Source: Flavobacterium quisquiliarum (GTDB taxonomy: Bacteria; Bacteroidota; Bacteroidia; Flavobacteriales; Flavobacteriaceae). Taken from it: a stretch of DNA of 64,000 nucleotides. Below are positions 44,051 through 51,760 of the stretch, one piece after another. The stretch is taken from positions 13,217 through 77,216 of the forward strand of contig NZ_WWEM01000036.1 of NCBI RefSeq assembly GCF_019308285.1, given 5' to 3'. The stretch's first letter is position 1, and each line of letters begins with the position of its first letter. Under the pieces are notes generated by a model, which saw only the letters and a list, made by a program, of their open reading frames with translations, was not told the origin of the DNA and searched no databases. A program made the position numbers and the translations under genes.

Positions 44051-44332
44051 TTAATGATAATCGATGATCTCTACATTTGAAGCATTTCCGTTTTCCCAAA
44101 CAAAAATTATTCTCCATTGATCGTTAATTCGAATACTGTAAAAATCTTTTAGATTTCCGCTTAGCTTTTCCAAACGATTAGAAGGCGGAATTCTTAAATC
44201 AGTTAAATTTTGAGAATTATGAAGCATTCTGAGTTTTCTTCTTCCAATTTGTTGTATCTCAATTGAAGGTTTTCTAACAACAATACCATTCCAAATTTTT
44301 TCAGTTTCTTTTGAACCAAATGAGATTATCAT
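44051..44332 (-). CDS. higB: HigB/RelE family toxin
   Basis: 93 aa, toxin first as in HigBA systems. Family segments are MIISFGSKETEKIWNG, RRKLRMLHNSQNLTDLRIPPSNRLEKLSG and YSIRINDQWRIIFVW. HigB cleaves mRNA at the translating ribosome. It heads a three-gene minus-strand unit (higB-higA-CapK-like) with a perfect TACTTTTG box 20 bp upstream. Confidence 0.93.
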   Translation of the reverse strand: MIISFGSKETEKIWNGIVVRKPSIEIQQIGRRKLRMLHNSQNLTDLRIPPSNRLEKLSGNLKDFYSIRINDQWRIIFVWENGNASNVEIIDYH

Positions 44333-44352
44333 ACCTTTCGCATTACTAACGT

Positions 44353-44360
44353 CAAAAGTA
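44353..44360 (-). promoter_or_regulatory. higBA -7 box
   Basis: The minus strand reads TACTTTTG, a perfect match, 20 bp before the higB ATG. Confidence 0.65.
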
Positions 44361-44395
44361 AGTAAAAAAAATTATTATATACGGTTAAAAGCAAC

Positions 44396-44403
44396 TATTT
44401 TTG
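44396..44403 (+). promoter_or_regulatory. purD -7 box
   Basis: TATTTTTG, a perfect TAnnTTTG match, 25 bp upstream of the purD ATG. It is divergent from the higBA box with 35 bp between the two. Confidence 0.65.
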
Positions 44404-44428
44404 CACCACAACTAAATACAACAACACC

Positions 44429-45703
44429 ATGACAATTTTACTATTGGGATCGGGCGGAAGAGAGCATGCATTTGCATGGAAAATGACTCAGAGTCCGCTT
44501 TGCGAAAAACTTTTTGTAGTACCAGGAAATGCAGGAACTGCAGCAATTGCTGAAAACGTGGCAATAGCTGCGACAGATTTTGAAGCCGTAAAAGCTTTAG
44601 TACTTAAAGAAAATATAAGTTTAGTAGTCGTAGGACCTGAAGATCCATTGGTAAAAGGTATTTACGATTACTTTAAAAACGACGAAAGTTTAAAACATAT
44701 TCCAGTAATTGGACCATCTAAAATAGGTGCTCAATTAGAAGGAAGTAAAGAATTTGCAAAAGAATTCTTGATGAAACACAACATTCCAACTGCGGCTTAT
44801 GACAGTTTTACTGCCGAAACAGTTGAAGAAGGATGTAAATTTCTGGAAACATTACAACCTCCTTATGTTTTAAAAGCTGACGGATTAGCAGCTGGAAAAG
44901 GAGTTTTGATTATTCAGGATCTTGAAGAAGCAAAAACAGAATTGAGAAATATGCTGGTTCATGCAAAATTTGGAACAGCAAGTGCAAAAGTTGTTATTGA
45001 AGAATTTTTGGACGGAATCGAACTAAGCTGTTTTGTTTTAACTGACGGAAAAAGTTATAAAATTCTTCCAACAGCAAAAGATTACAAAAGAATTGGTGAA
45101 GGCGACACAGGTTTAAATACAGGTGGAATGGGAGCAGTTTCTCCAGTTCCTTATGTAGATGCTGTTTTGATGGAAAAAATTGAAACTCGTATCGTAAAAC
45201 CAACAATCGAAGGTTTCCAGAAAGATGGAATCGAATATAAAGGATTTGTGTTTATTGGTTTAATCAATGTAAAAGGAGAACCAATTGTTATTGAATACAA
45301 TGTAAGAATGGGTGACCCTGAAACAGAAGTTGTGGTTCCGAGATTAAAATCTGACTTAGTTGAATTGTTTTTGTCTGTGGCAGATCAGAAATTAGGAGAC
45401 TTTAATTTAGAAGTTGATCCAAGAAGTGCTACAACTGTAATGGTTGTTTCTGGTGGCTATCCTGAAGATTTCGAAAAAGGAAAAGTTATTTCTGGTTTAG
45501 AAAATATTGAAGATTCTATAGTTTTTCACGCAGGTACCAAATTAGATAACGGAAATGTCGTAACTAATGGAGGACGTGTAATTGCTATAACTTCTTATGG
45601 AGATAATTTCCAAGAAGCCATAAAAAAATCTTACCAAAACATAGATAAACTAAGCTTTGATAAGATGTATTTTAGAAAAGATATTGGTTTCGATCTAATT
45701 TAA
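44429..45703 (+). CDS. purD: Phosphoribosylamine--glycine ligase
   Basis: 424 aa. GSGGREHAFAWKM at the N-terminus, the ATP-grasp core (LKADGLAAGKGVLI, GFVFIGL) and the YNVRMGDPETEVVVPRL motif identify PurD, which makes glycinamide ribonucleotide in purine synthesis. It marks the return to core genes after the variable polysaccharide locus. Confidence 0.97.
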   Translation: MTILLLGSGGREHAFAWKMTQSPLCEKLFVVPGNAGTAAIAENVAIAATDFEAVKALVLKENISLVVVGPEDPLVKGIYDYFKNDESLKHIPVIGPSKIGAQLEGSKEFAKEFLMKHNIPTAAYDSFTAETVEEGCKFLETLQPPYVLKADGLAAGKGVLIIQDLEEAKTELRNMLVHAKFGTASAKVVIEEFLDGIELSCFVLTDGKSYKILPTAKDYKRIGEGDTGLNTGGMGAVSPVPYVDAVLMEKIETRIVKPTIEGFQKDGIEYKGFVFIGLINVKGEPIVIEYNVRMGDPETEVVVPRLKSDLVELFLSVADQKLGDFNLEVDPRSATTVMVVSGGYPEDFEKGKVISGLENIEDSIVFHAGTKLDNGNVVTNGGRVIAITSYGDNFQEAIKKSYQNIDKLSFDKMYFRKDIGFDLI

Positions 45704-45715
45704 AAAATAATGGAC

Positions 45716-45747
45716 TAGCCCTTAATTAATTTAAGGGTTTGGTTTTT
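45716..45747. terminator. purD / DUF6341-like bidirectional terminator
   Basis: CCCTTAA (45719-45725) pairs with TTAAGGG (45731-45737), extended by G-T and A-T pairs, then a T-rich run. It lies between convergent genes. Confidence 0.7.
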
Positions 45748-45976
45748 ATTTTAAAAATGAGTGAGCCGTTGTATCTTGGTTTTCTGTTCCGGCATCATCA
45801 AAAATACGTAATTGTTTAATCCAATAAACGATTGCGCATGCACAGATGATCATGAAAATCCAGTTAATAGTGTTTGCACCAAACCATGTTTTTAATTCCA
45901 AATGACGTAAAAAATCAAGAGGAGCAAACAAAATGTTAACGAATAAGTATTGTATTCCTTCAAAAAAAGCTTTCAT
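45746..45976 (-). CDS. Small membrane protein, DUF6341-like
   Basis: 76 aa. One clear membrane helix (NWIFMIICACAIVYWIKQL, about residues 38-56) is preceded by an amphipathic segment (FFEGIQYLFVNILFAPLDFLRHLEL) and followed by a polar tail. From memory it matches the flavobacterial DUF6341 family seen next to purD and the DUF6427-like gene. Its function is unknown. Confidence 0.72.
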   Translation of the reverse strand: MKAFFEGIQYLFVNILFAPLDFLRHLELKTWFGANTINWIFMIICACAIVYWIKQLRIFDDAGTENQDTTAHSFLK

Positions 45977-46083
45977 AATTCTTTAAAATTATATGTTATT
46001 TATGTTGTGTAATGCTTTGAAGATAAAATTCGGTTAATTGAATCTTTTTTCGACTTGTTCGTTTTTTCATTTTAAACAAGTAC

Positions 46084-46091
46084 TATCTTTA
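46084..46091 (+). promoter_or_regulatory. Possible -7 box of the DUF6427-like gene
   Basis: TATCTTTA is one base off TAnnTTTG and lies 26 bp upstream of the ATG. Confidence 0.45.
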
Positions 46092-46117
46092 CAATCACAA
46101 AAGTATAAAATATCCTT

Positions 46118-47047
46118 ATGATAACAAGTGTTTTTAAAAAATCTACGCCATTAAATTATTCATTGGTTGTAATTTTAATACTGGTTTTCTTTTTTATGTT
46201 CCAAATTAAAGACCCGTCTTGGGTTACTTCTTATTTTTTGGCTTTCCAAAAAGTGAGTTTGTTATGCTTTATTTTAGCTTCTTTTTTTATGGTAAATTTT
46301 ATCGTAAAAAAGAACGGACTTAGTAAAGACAATGGTTACGCGATATTTTTCTATTTGTTGTTTCTTTTATTTTTCCCTACCATATTTAACAATCCAAATG
46401 TTATTTACGCGAACTTTTTTATTTTGTTGGCAGTTCGAAGATTAATTTCGCTTCAATCGCTTAAAGCTTCAAAAGAAAAAATATTCGATGCTTCTTTTTG
46501 GATTTTTGTAGCTGCTTTATTTCAATTTTGGAGCATACTTTTCTTAGTATTGGTATTTATTTCGATTATTTTCCATGTTTCAAGAGATTATAGGAACTGG
46601 GTTTTGCCATTTATCGCGCTTTTGGCGGTGGCAATATTATTTTATATGACCTCTTTAATTTTAAACATAGATGCTGTCGCTTTTTTCCAAGAAAGAGCAG
46701 TAGTTGATTTTAGAATTGACTATTTTAAGAATAATTACGAAAACGGAGCACTTTCAATTTATACTGCTGTAGCTCTTTTTTTTGTGACATCCATGTTGAT
46801 GACGTTGTCAAACAGACCGCAGATTGTACATTCTTCTTATAAGAAAATTGTAGCTTACTTTTTTATTGCGGCGTTTGTTTATATTATTTCACCAAATAAA
46901 AGTAACGATTTATTGCTGTTCAGTATCGCGCCATTAACCATTATGGCAACAAGTCATGTAGAATATATGCAGCAAAAATTGAATAATGAAATTGTATTTT
47001 ATATATTGATTGCCTGCAGTTTATTTACATTTTTTTCACAATTATAA
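46118..47047 (+). CDS. Polytopic membrane protein, DUF6427-like
   Basis: 309 aa with eight or nine hydrophobic segments spread over the whole length and no soluble domain. The start MITSVFKKSTPLNYSLVVILILVFFFMFQIKDPSWVTSY is recognisable as the flavobacterial DUF6427 family. Its function is not known. Its 3' end overlaps the 3' end of upp by 6 bp on the opposite strand. Confidence 0.78.
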   Translation: MITSVFKKSTPLNYSLVVILILVFFFMFQIKDPSWVTSYFLAFQKVSLLCFILASFFMVNFIVKKNGLSKDNGYAIFFYLLFLLFFPTIFNNPNVIYANFFILLAVRRLISLQSLKASKEKIFDASFWIFVAALFQFWSILFLVLVFISIIFHVSRDYRNWVLPFIALLAVAILFYMTSLILNIDAVAFFQERAVVDFRIDYFKNNYENGALSIYTAVALFFVTSMLMTLSNRPQIVHSSYKKIVAYFFIAAFVYIISPNKSNDLLLFSIAPLTIMATSHVEYMQQKLNNEIVFYILIACSLFTFFSQL

Positions 47048-47695
47048 TTTACTGCCGTAAGCAAGATCACCAGCATCACCAAGACCTGGAACAATGTAGT
47101 TTTTCTCATTTAGTTTTTCGTCTAAAGAGGCAACCCATAAATGACAATTTTCGGGAAGATTTTTTTCTAAGTGAGCGATTCCCTCTGGAGCTGCGATAAC
47201 CACCACAATATGAAATTCTGTTGGGGTAGCATTTTCAAGTAATTTTTTATGAACAGCCACGATAGATTGTCCCGTTGCCAGCATAGGATCTAAAAGCAGA
47301 ACAGTTTTATTATTTAGGTTCGAAATAGCTTGATATTCCACTAAAATTTCAAATTCGTCATCATTATTTGGATGATGTCTGCAGGCTGAAACAAAACTAT
47401 TTTCGGCATGATCGAAGTAATTCAGAAAACCGTTATGCAGCGGTAAACCAGCTCTTAAAATGGGACATAGAACTAAATCAGTATCAATTTCTGTTGTTTT
47501 TTTAATGCCCAGTGGAGTCTGGATATCCACATTTTTATAAGGCAGAATTTTGCTTAATTCATATGCCATAATTTCGCCAATGCGTTCAATATTTCTTCTA
47601 AAACGCATACTGTCATTCTGTACATTTACATTTCTAATTTGTCCAAGAAAGTGATTGAGAACGCTGTTATTTTCAGAGATATAATGAATTTTCAT
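47042..47695 (-). CDS. upp: Uracil phosphoribosyltransferase
   Basis: 217 aa. It makes UMP from uracil and PRPP. The PRPP-binding motif VLLLDPMLATGQSIVAVHKKLLE and the C-terminal uracil-binding stretch PGLGDAGDLAYGSKL are clear. Convergent with the DUF6427-like gene, with a short 3' overlap. A TATCTTTA box lies about 23 bp upstream (47719-47726 on the minus strand). Confidence 0.95.
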   Translation of the reverse strand: MKIHYISENNSVLNHFLGQIRNVNVQNDSMRFRRNIERIGEIMAYELSKILPYKNVDIQTPLGIKKTTEIDTDLVLCPILRAGLPLHNGFLNYFDHAENSFVSACRHHPNNDDEFEILVEYQAISNLNNKTVLLLDPMLATGQSIVAVHKKLLENATPTEFHIVVVIAAPEGIAHLEKNLPENCHLWVASLDEKLNEKNYIVPGLGDAGDLAYGSKL

Positions 47696-47777
47696 GATGA
47701 ATTTTTAATTTATTAACGAATAAAGATATGAAAACGAAAAATAATTGCTTTTTTTCGCAGCATAAAAGTATAAAAAG

Positions 47778-47785
47778 TATCTTTG
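47778..47785 (+). promoter_or_regulatory. -7 box of the DUF4254-GT9 operon
   Basis: TATCTTTG, a perfect match, 21 bp upstream of the DUF4254 gene start. Confidence 0.65.
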
Positions 47786-47806
47786 TAACTCTAAAAAAAT
47801 AAATAC

Positions 47807-48412
47807 ATGTTTTCAAAATTAGCATATTCTGTTTTCGAGCAAAGTATCAAAGATTATCACCAGTTTGATAATGTAGATCAGCCGATCAATAATCCTTATC
47901 CGAAAGATAAGTTTGAACATTTATTATATCTTAAAAATTGGATTGATACCGTTCAATGGCATTTTGAAGATATCATTCGTGATCCACAAATTGATCCTGT
48001 TGCAGCTTTAACTTTAAAAAGAAGAATTGATGCATCTAATCAAGAACGTACTGATATGGTGGAATATATCGACAGCTATTTTTTACAAAAATATAGCGAT
48101 ATTAAAGTAAAAGACGGAGCAAAAATCAATTCTGAAAGCCCAGCTTGGGCATTTGACAGATTGTCTATTTTGGCTTTAAAAATTTATCATATGCATGAAG
48201 AAGCAACTCGTGCAGAGGCTTCACAAGAACACAGAGATAAATGTCAAGAAAAATTAAATGTACTTTTAGAACAAAGAACAGATTTATCTACAGCAATTGA
48301 AGAATTATTGACAGATATCGAAAACGGAGATAAATTCATGAAAGTGTACAAACAAATGAAAATGTACAACGATGATGAATTGAATCCAGTTTTATATCAA
48401 AATAAAAAATAA
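47807..48412 (+). CDS. DUF4254 protein
   Basis: 201 aa, all helical and soluble. Landmarks are LKNWIDTVQWHFEDIIRDPQIDP and RRIDASNQERTDMVEYID, matching the DUF4254 family. It is usually next to a GT9 glycosyltransferase in flavobacteria, as here, which hints at a role in LPS or core-sugar synthesis; this is inference. The GT9 gene starts 1 bp after its stop. Confidence 0.85.
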   Translation: MFSKLAYSVFEQSIKDYHQFDNVDQPINNPYPKDKFEHLLYLKNWIDTVQWHFEDIIRDPQIDPVAALTLKRRIDASNQERTDMVEYIDSYFLQKYSDIKVKDGAKINSESPAWAFDRLSILALKIYHMHEEATRAEASQEHRDKCQEKLNVLLEQRTDLSTAIEELLTDIENGDKFMKVYKQMKMYNDDELNPVLYQNKK

Positions 48413-48413
48413 T

Positions 48414-49466
48414 TTGGCAGAGTTGTCCAACAACAAAATCAAACATATAGCCGTCATGAGACTATCCGCAATGGGAGATGTCGCCATGACGGTTCCTGTT
48501 TTACGCGCATTTGTAAAACAATATCCAATGGTAAAACTGACCGTTATTTCTCGTCCTTTTTTTAAACCATTTTTTGATGGAATTCCAAATCTGGAGTTTT
48601 TCGCTTTCGATGAAAAACAGAGACACAAAGGTTTTCTAGGACTTTTACGATTGTTTAGCGACGTGAAAAAATTGAAGATTGATGCTTTTGCAGATCTTCA
48701 TAATGTTTTACGATCGAAGGTTGTGAGTTTACTTTTCGTTTTAAGCGGAAAAAAAAGAGCAACTGTTGATAAAGGCCGTGAAGGAAAAAAAGAATTGACA
48801 AGAGCTGAAAATAAGATTTTTACGCCATTACCAACCATGTTCGAAAGACATACAAAAGTGTTTGAAGAACTTGGTTTTCCGTTAGATTTATCGAATCCAA
48901 TCTTTCCTGAAAAGGCAGTTTTAAATGCTGATATTCTAGCAATTATCGGAAATCAAAACCAAAAATTAATTGGAATTGCACCTTTTGCGCAATACGATTC
49001 TAAAGTTTATCCTTTAGATTTAATGCAGGAAGTTATTGCAAAATTGGCTGAAAATCAGATATATAAAATTTTACTTTTTGGCGGAGGAAAAAAAGAAATA
49101 GAAATTCTGAATTCACTAGCAGAGCCTTTTGAAAATGTAATCAATATGGCTGGAAAAATTAAGTTTCAACAGGAATTGCAGTTAATCAGCAATCTTGATG
49201 TGATGCTTTCTATGGATTCTGGAAATGCACATATTGCGGCTATGCTTGGAGTAAAAGTTATAACACTTTGGGGAGCAACACATCCGTATGCTGGATTTTT
49301 ACCTTTTAACCAAAGTTTAGAAAATGCTTTAACTTCTGATCGAAGTCAATATCCAAAACTGCCAACTTCTGTTTATGGAAACAAAGTGGTAGAAGGTTAT
49401 GAGGATGCCATGAGAACAATTTTACCACAACAGGTTATTGATAAAGTTGTAAAGGAGCTTTCATAA
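48414..49466 (+). CDS. Glycosyltransferase family 9 (heptosyltransferase-like)
   Basis: 350 aa. IAVMRLSAMGDVAMTVPVLRAF at the N-terminus and SMDSGNAHIAAMLGVKVITLWGATHPYAGFLPF near the C-terminus are GT9 signatures. GT9 enzymes add heptose-type sugars to the LPS core. The start is TTG at 48414 or TTG at 48423; the first ATG in frame (48456) would cut into the conserved strand. It is coupled to the DUF4254 gene and ends at a hairpin terminator. Confidence 0.9.
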   Translation: MAELSNNKIKHIAVMRLSAMGDVAMTVPVLRAFVKQYPMVKLTVISRPFFKPFFDGIPNLEFFAFDEKQRHKGFLGLLRLFSDVKKLKIDAFADLHNVLRSKVVSLLFVLSGKKRATVDKGREGKKELTRAENKIFTPLPTMFERHTKVFEELGFPLDLSNPIFPEKAVLNADILAIIGNQNQKLIGIAPFAQYDSKVYPLDLMQEVIAKLAENQIYKILLFGGGKKEIEILNSLAEPFENVINMAGKIKFQQELQLISNLDVMLSMDSGNAHIAAMLGVKVITLWGATHPYAGFLPFNQSLENALTSDRSQYPKLPTSVYGNKVVEGYEDAMRTILPQQVIDKVVKELS

Positions 49467-49479
49467 AAAAGATAAAAAA

Positions 49480-49506
49480 ACTTCTCTGTCAAGAGAAGTT
49501 TTTTTT
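49480..49506. terminator. GT9 terminator (bidirectional)
   Basis: ACTTCTCT (49480-49487) pairs with AGAGAAGT (49492-49499), with A and T runs on either side. It also terminates the convergent gene at 49513. Confidence 0.82.
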
Positions 49507-49512
49507 TAATCT

Positions 49513-49947
49513 TTAAGCGATATTTTTGTTTAAATCGTATCTTTCATTAGAATCGAGGAAAGAATATCCTATTGTTTTTTTTCTTTTTTTGTTTACTATA
49601 ATGGTTACAAAGTTATTTTTGTCTTCAGTAGACAACAGTATATGTTCGAATTTGTCTGATGAATCTCTGTAAATTTTATAAATTAAGTCGTGATCTTTAA
49701 TTTTTTTAGATAAAATTTTAGCCGATTTAAGTCTGCTTACATAAGGCCAGATATTAAAAATATTTGAATCTGTCTTTTTTACTTCTACCATTTTTTCAGT
49801 CAAAGTTGAATTGTATTTTTCTCTTTCAAGCAACTTAGGACCTTTTCTGTTTTTCATTTTTAGAATAACTGCCAAAACGCATAGCGCAGTAGTTACAACC
49901 AGCATAATAGATAGGTATAGATGAAAGTGTTGTACGTGAGTTGTCAT
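49513..49947 (-). CDS. Membrane-anchored protein of unknown function
   Basis: 144 aa. A His-rich N-terminus (MTTHVQHFHLYLSIML) leads into one membrane helix (about residues 11-29), followed by a basic cytoplasmic domain with many Lys residues (KKRKKTIGYSFLDSNERYDL). I do not recognise a family. It is complete, convergent with GT9, and stands alone. Confidence 0.6.
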   Translation of the reverse strand: MTTHVQHFHLYLSIMLVVTTALCVLAVILKMKNRKGPKLLEREKYNSTLTEKMVEVKKTDSNIFNIWPYVSRLKSAKILSKKIKDHDLIYKIYRDSSDKFEHILLSTEDKNNFVTIIVNKKRKKTIGYSFLDSNERYDLNKNIA

Positions 49948-50088
49948 GATATTTAATGTTTAAATGTTTGACAAATTTTGATTGAGCTCTACAAATTCTC
50001 AAACTATTGAGATTGAGATTGCCATAATTATACCTCTAATTTAATGAAAATTTGGCAGTATTTTGATAAAATTTTGCTTTTATTTCAA

Positions 50089-50397
50089 TTAGAGCCAAAT
50101 TTTTTCATCACGACAGCGACGGTAAATATAACTTTTTAAATTTGTAATTGTTTCCTGATAATTAGGTGCATCATAGCCATATCGTTCGTGTTCCATTTGT
50201 TCTTTTTCAATGGCATCGCATCCTTTTATGACTTCTTTGATCATATCTAACAACGCAAGTTCTTTATTGTCAGTCTTTTGATATTTAAATTCGACAATCT
50301 CATCCTGAAGTTCTTCACAATAATCAACCAATTTCATAACTTCTGGTTCATCCAGAAGATATTCTTTGTTCCTAAAAATTTCTCGTACTGATTTCAT
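50089..50397 (-). CDS. Small helical protein of unknown function
   Basis: 102 aa from ATG 50397. It is charged and helical (EPEVMKLVDYCEELQDEIVEFKYQK), with a C-terminal NLKSYIYRRCRDEKIWL. No membrane segment, signal peptide or known motif is seen. A TTG two codons upstream keeps the frame open, but ATG is the normal choice. I do not recognise it. Confidence 0.65.
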   Translation of the reverse strand: MKSVREIFRNKEYLLDEPEVMKLVDYCEELQDEIVEFKYQKTDNKELALLDMIKEVIKGCDAIEKEQMEHERYGYDAPNYQETITNLKSYIYRRCRDEKIWL

Positions 50398-50518
50398 AAA
50401 CAATTAATTTTCAATTTTTAAATTCCAAATTCCAATTTAAAGAAAGATATAAATGGGTTCACATCTTAGTCAAAATCTAAAACTTTGACAAAGATTATAA
50501 ATAAGAATCAGAGAAAAA

Positions 50519-50558
50519 AAATTCCAAACTCCAATTGTAAAGTTGGAATTTGGAATTT
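50519..50558 (-). terminator. Terminator of the PaaE-like reductase gene
   Basis: AAATTCCAAACTCCAA (50519-50534) pairs with TTGGAATTTGGAATTT (50543-50558) with one mismatch. The A run before it (50514-50520) gives a T run on the minus strand. Confidence 0.82.
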
Positions 50559-50579
50559 TTCGTATTGGAATTTTACAGA

Positions 50580-51632
50580 CTAAACATCGTCGTAATCTAC
50601 ATAAATTGTATCTGATGTTGGATGTGCTTGACAAGTTAAAATTAAACCTTCGGCAATTTCACTATCTGTTAAAATAGAGTTTTTAGTCATTTCGGCAGTT
50701 CCAGTCGTTACACGTCCTAAACAGCTACTACAAATTCCGCCCTGACAAGAATATGGAGCGTCAACGCCTTGTTTTAGAGCTGCATCTAAAATAGTCTGTT
50801 TTTTAGACATTTCGAAAGTAGTTTCCTCATCGTCAACTAAAACCGTAATTTTAGTATGGCCTTCTTGAGAACCCTGGATTTCATTTTCTTCAGAAGAAGA
50901 TGTAAAAAGCTCAAATTTAATAGCAGATTCTTTTACATTTTTTTCTTTCAAAACATTCGAAACAGTATTGATCATTTCTTCTGGTCCGCACAAGTAGAAT
51001 TTGTCAAACTGTAATTCTTTGTGTTTGTTGTTTAAAACAAAATTCACAGCCGATTTTTCAATTCTTCCAAATAAAGCATTCTCTGCTTTTGCCTGGCTAA
51101 ATACATAATGCACAAAAAATCTGCCTACATATTGCAATTGTAAATCATGAAGTTCTTGGTGGAAAATAGTGTTTTCAGGAGTTTTGTTTCCATAAACTAA
51201 TACAAATGAACTCTTTTGCTCATTTTTTAAAACCGATTTTATAATAGAAAGAACTGGAGTAATACCACTTCCTGCAACAAATGCAGCATAATTTTTCTGT
51301 CTTTCTGCATCTGGTTCGAAAGTAAATTTACCTTCTGGCTGACCTACTTCAAGAACATCTCCTGCTTTTAATTTGGTGTTAGCAAATTGAGAAAAAAGAC
51401 CATTTTTTACTGCTTTCACAGCAATTCTTAATTCGCCACTGTCTGGTGCTGAACAAATAGAATAAGCACGTCTAATTTCTTGATTATCAAGAGTTAGTTT
51501 TAAATTAATATATTGACCAGCTATAAATTTATAGTCTGATTTTAGTTCTTCAGGAACATTAAAAAGTATAGAAACAGCATCTGCAGTTTCGCGTTTAACC
51601 TCTTTAATTATAAGTTTTAAGAATGAAGGCAT
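50580..51632 (-). CDS. PaaE-like ferredoxin reductase (FAD, NAD(P), 2Fe-2S)
   Basis: 350 aa from ATG 51632. Domains in order: FAD-binding (RAYSICSAPDSGELRIAVKAV), NAD(P)-binding (FVAGSGITPVLSIIKSVL) and a C-terminal plant-type [2Fe-2S] domain with cysteines in PYSCQGGICSSCLGRVTTG and LTCQAHP. This matches the phenylacetyl-CoA epoxidase subunit E/flavodoxin reductase family. No other paa genes are nearby, so its electron acceptor is unknown. TTG 51659 keeps the frame open, but the -7 box lies between it and ATG 51632. Confidence 0.9.
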   Translation of the reverse strand: MPSFLKLIIKEVKRETADAVSILFNVPEELKSDYKFIAGQYINLKLTLDNQEIRRAYSICSAPDSGELRIAVKAVKNGLFSQFANTKLKAGDVLEVGQPEGKFTFEPDAERQKNYAAFVAGSGITPVLSIIKSVLKNEQKSSFVLVYGNKTPENTIFHQELHDLQLQYVGRFFVHYVFSQAKAENALFGRIEKSAVNFVLNNKHKELQFDKFYLCGPEEMINTVSNVLKEKNVKESAIKFELFTSSSEENEIQGSQEGHTKITVLVDDEETTFEMSKKQTILDAALKQGVDAPYSCQGGICSSCLGRVTTGTAEMTKNSILTDSEIAEGLILTCQAHPTSDTIYVDYDDV

Positions 51633-51647
51633 GATAGAATTTTTTTG

Positions 51648-51655
51648 CAAAAGTA
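51648..51655 (-). promoter_or_regulatory. -7 box of the PaaE-like gene
   Basis: The minus strand reads TACTTTTG, 15 bp upstream of ATG 51632. It lies downstream of the alternative TTG, which rules that start out. Confidence 0.7.
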
Positions 51656-51718
51656 GCAAACCACTATTAAATGTTTGGTACGAAATTATTTTTTTTAACT
51701 TTTTTTGTAACGTTTTCC

Positions 51719-51726
51719 TACATTTG
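51719..51726 (+). promoter_or_regulatory. -7 box of the DUF5687-ABC operon
   Basis: TACATTTG, a perfect TAnnTTTG match, 34 bp upstream of the ATG. Confidence 0.6.
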
Positions 51727-51760
51727 GTCTCTTACTACAAAAATACTAAAACTATAAACC

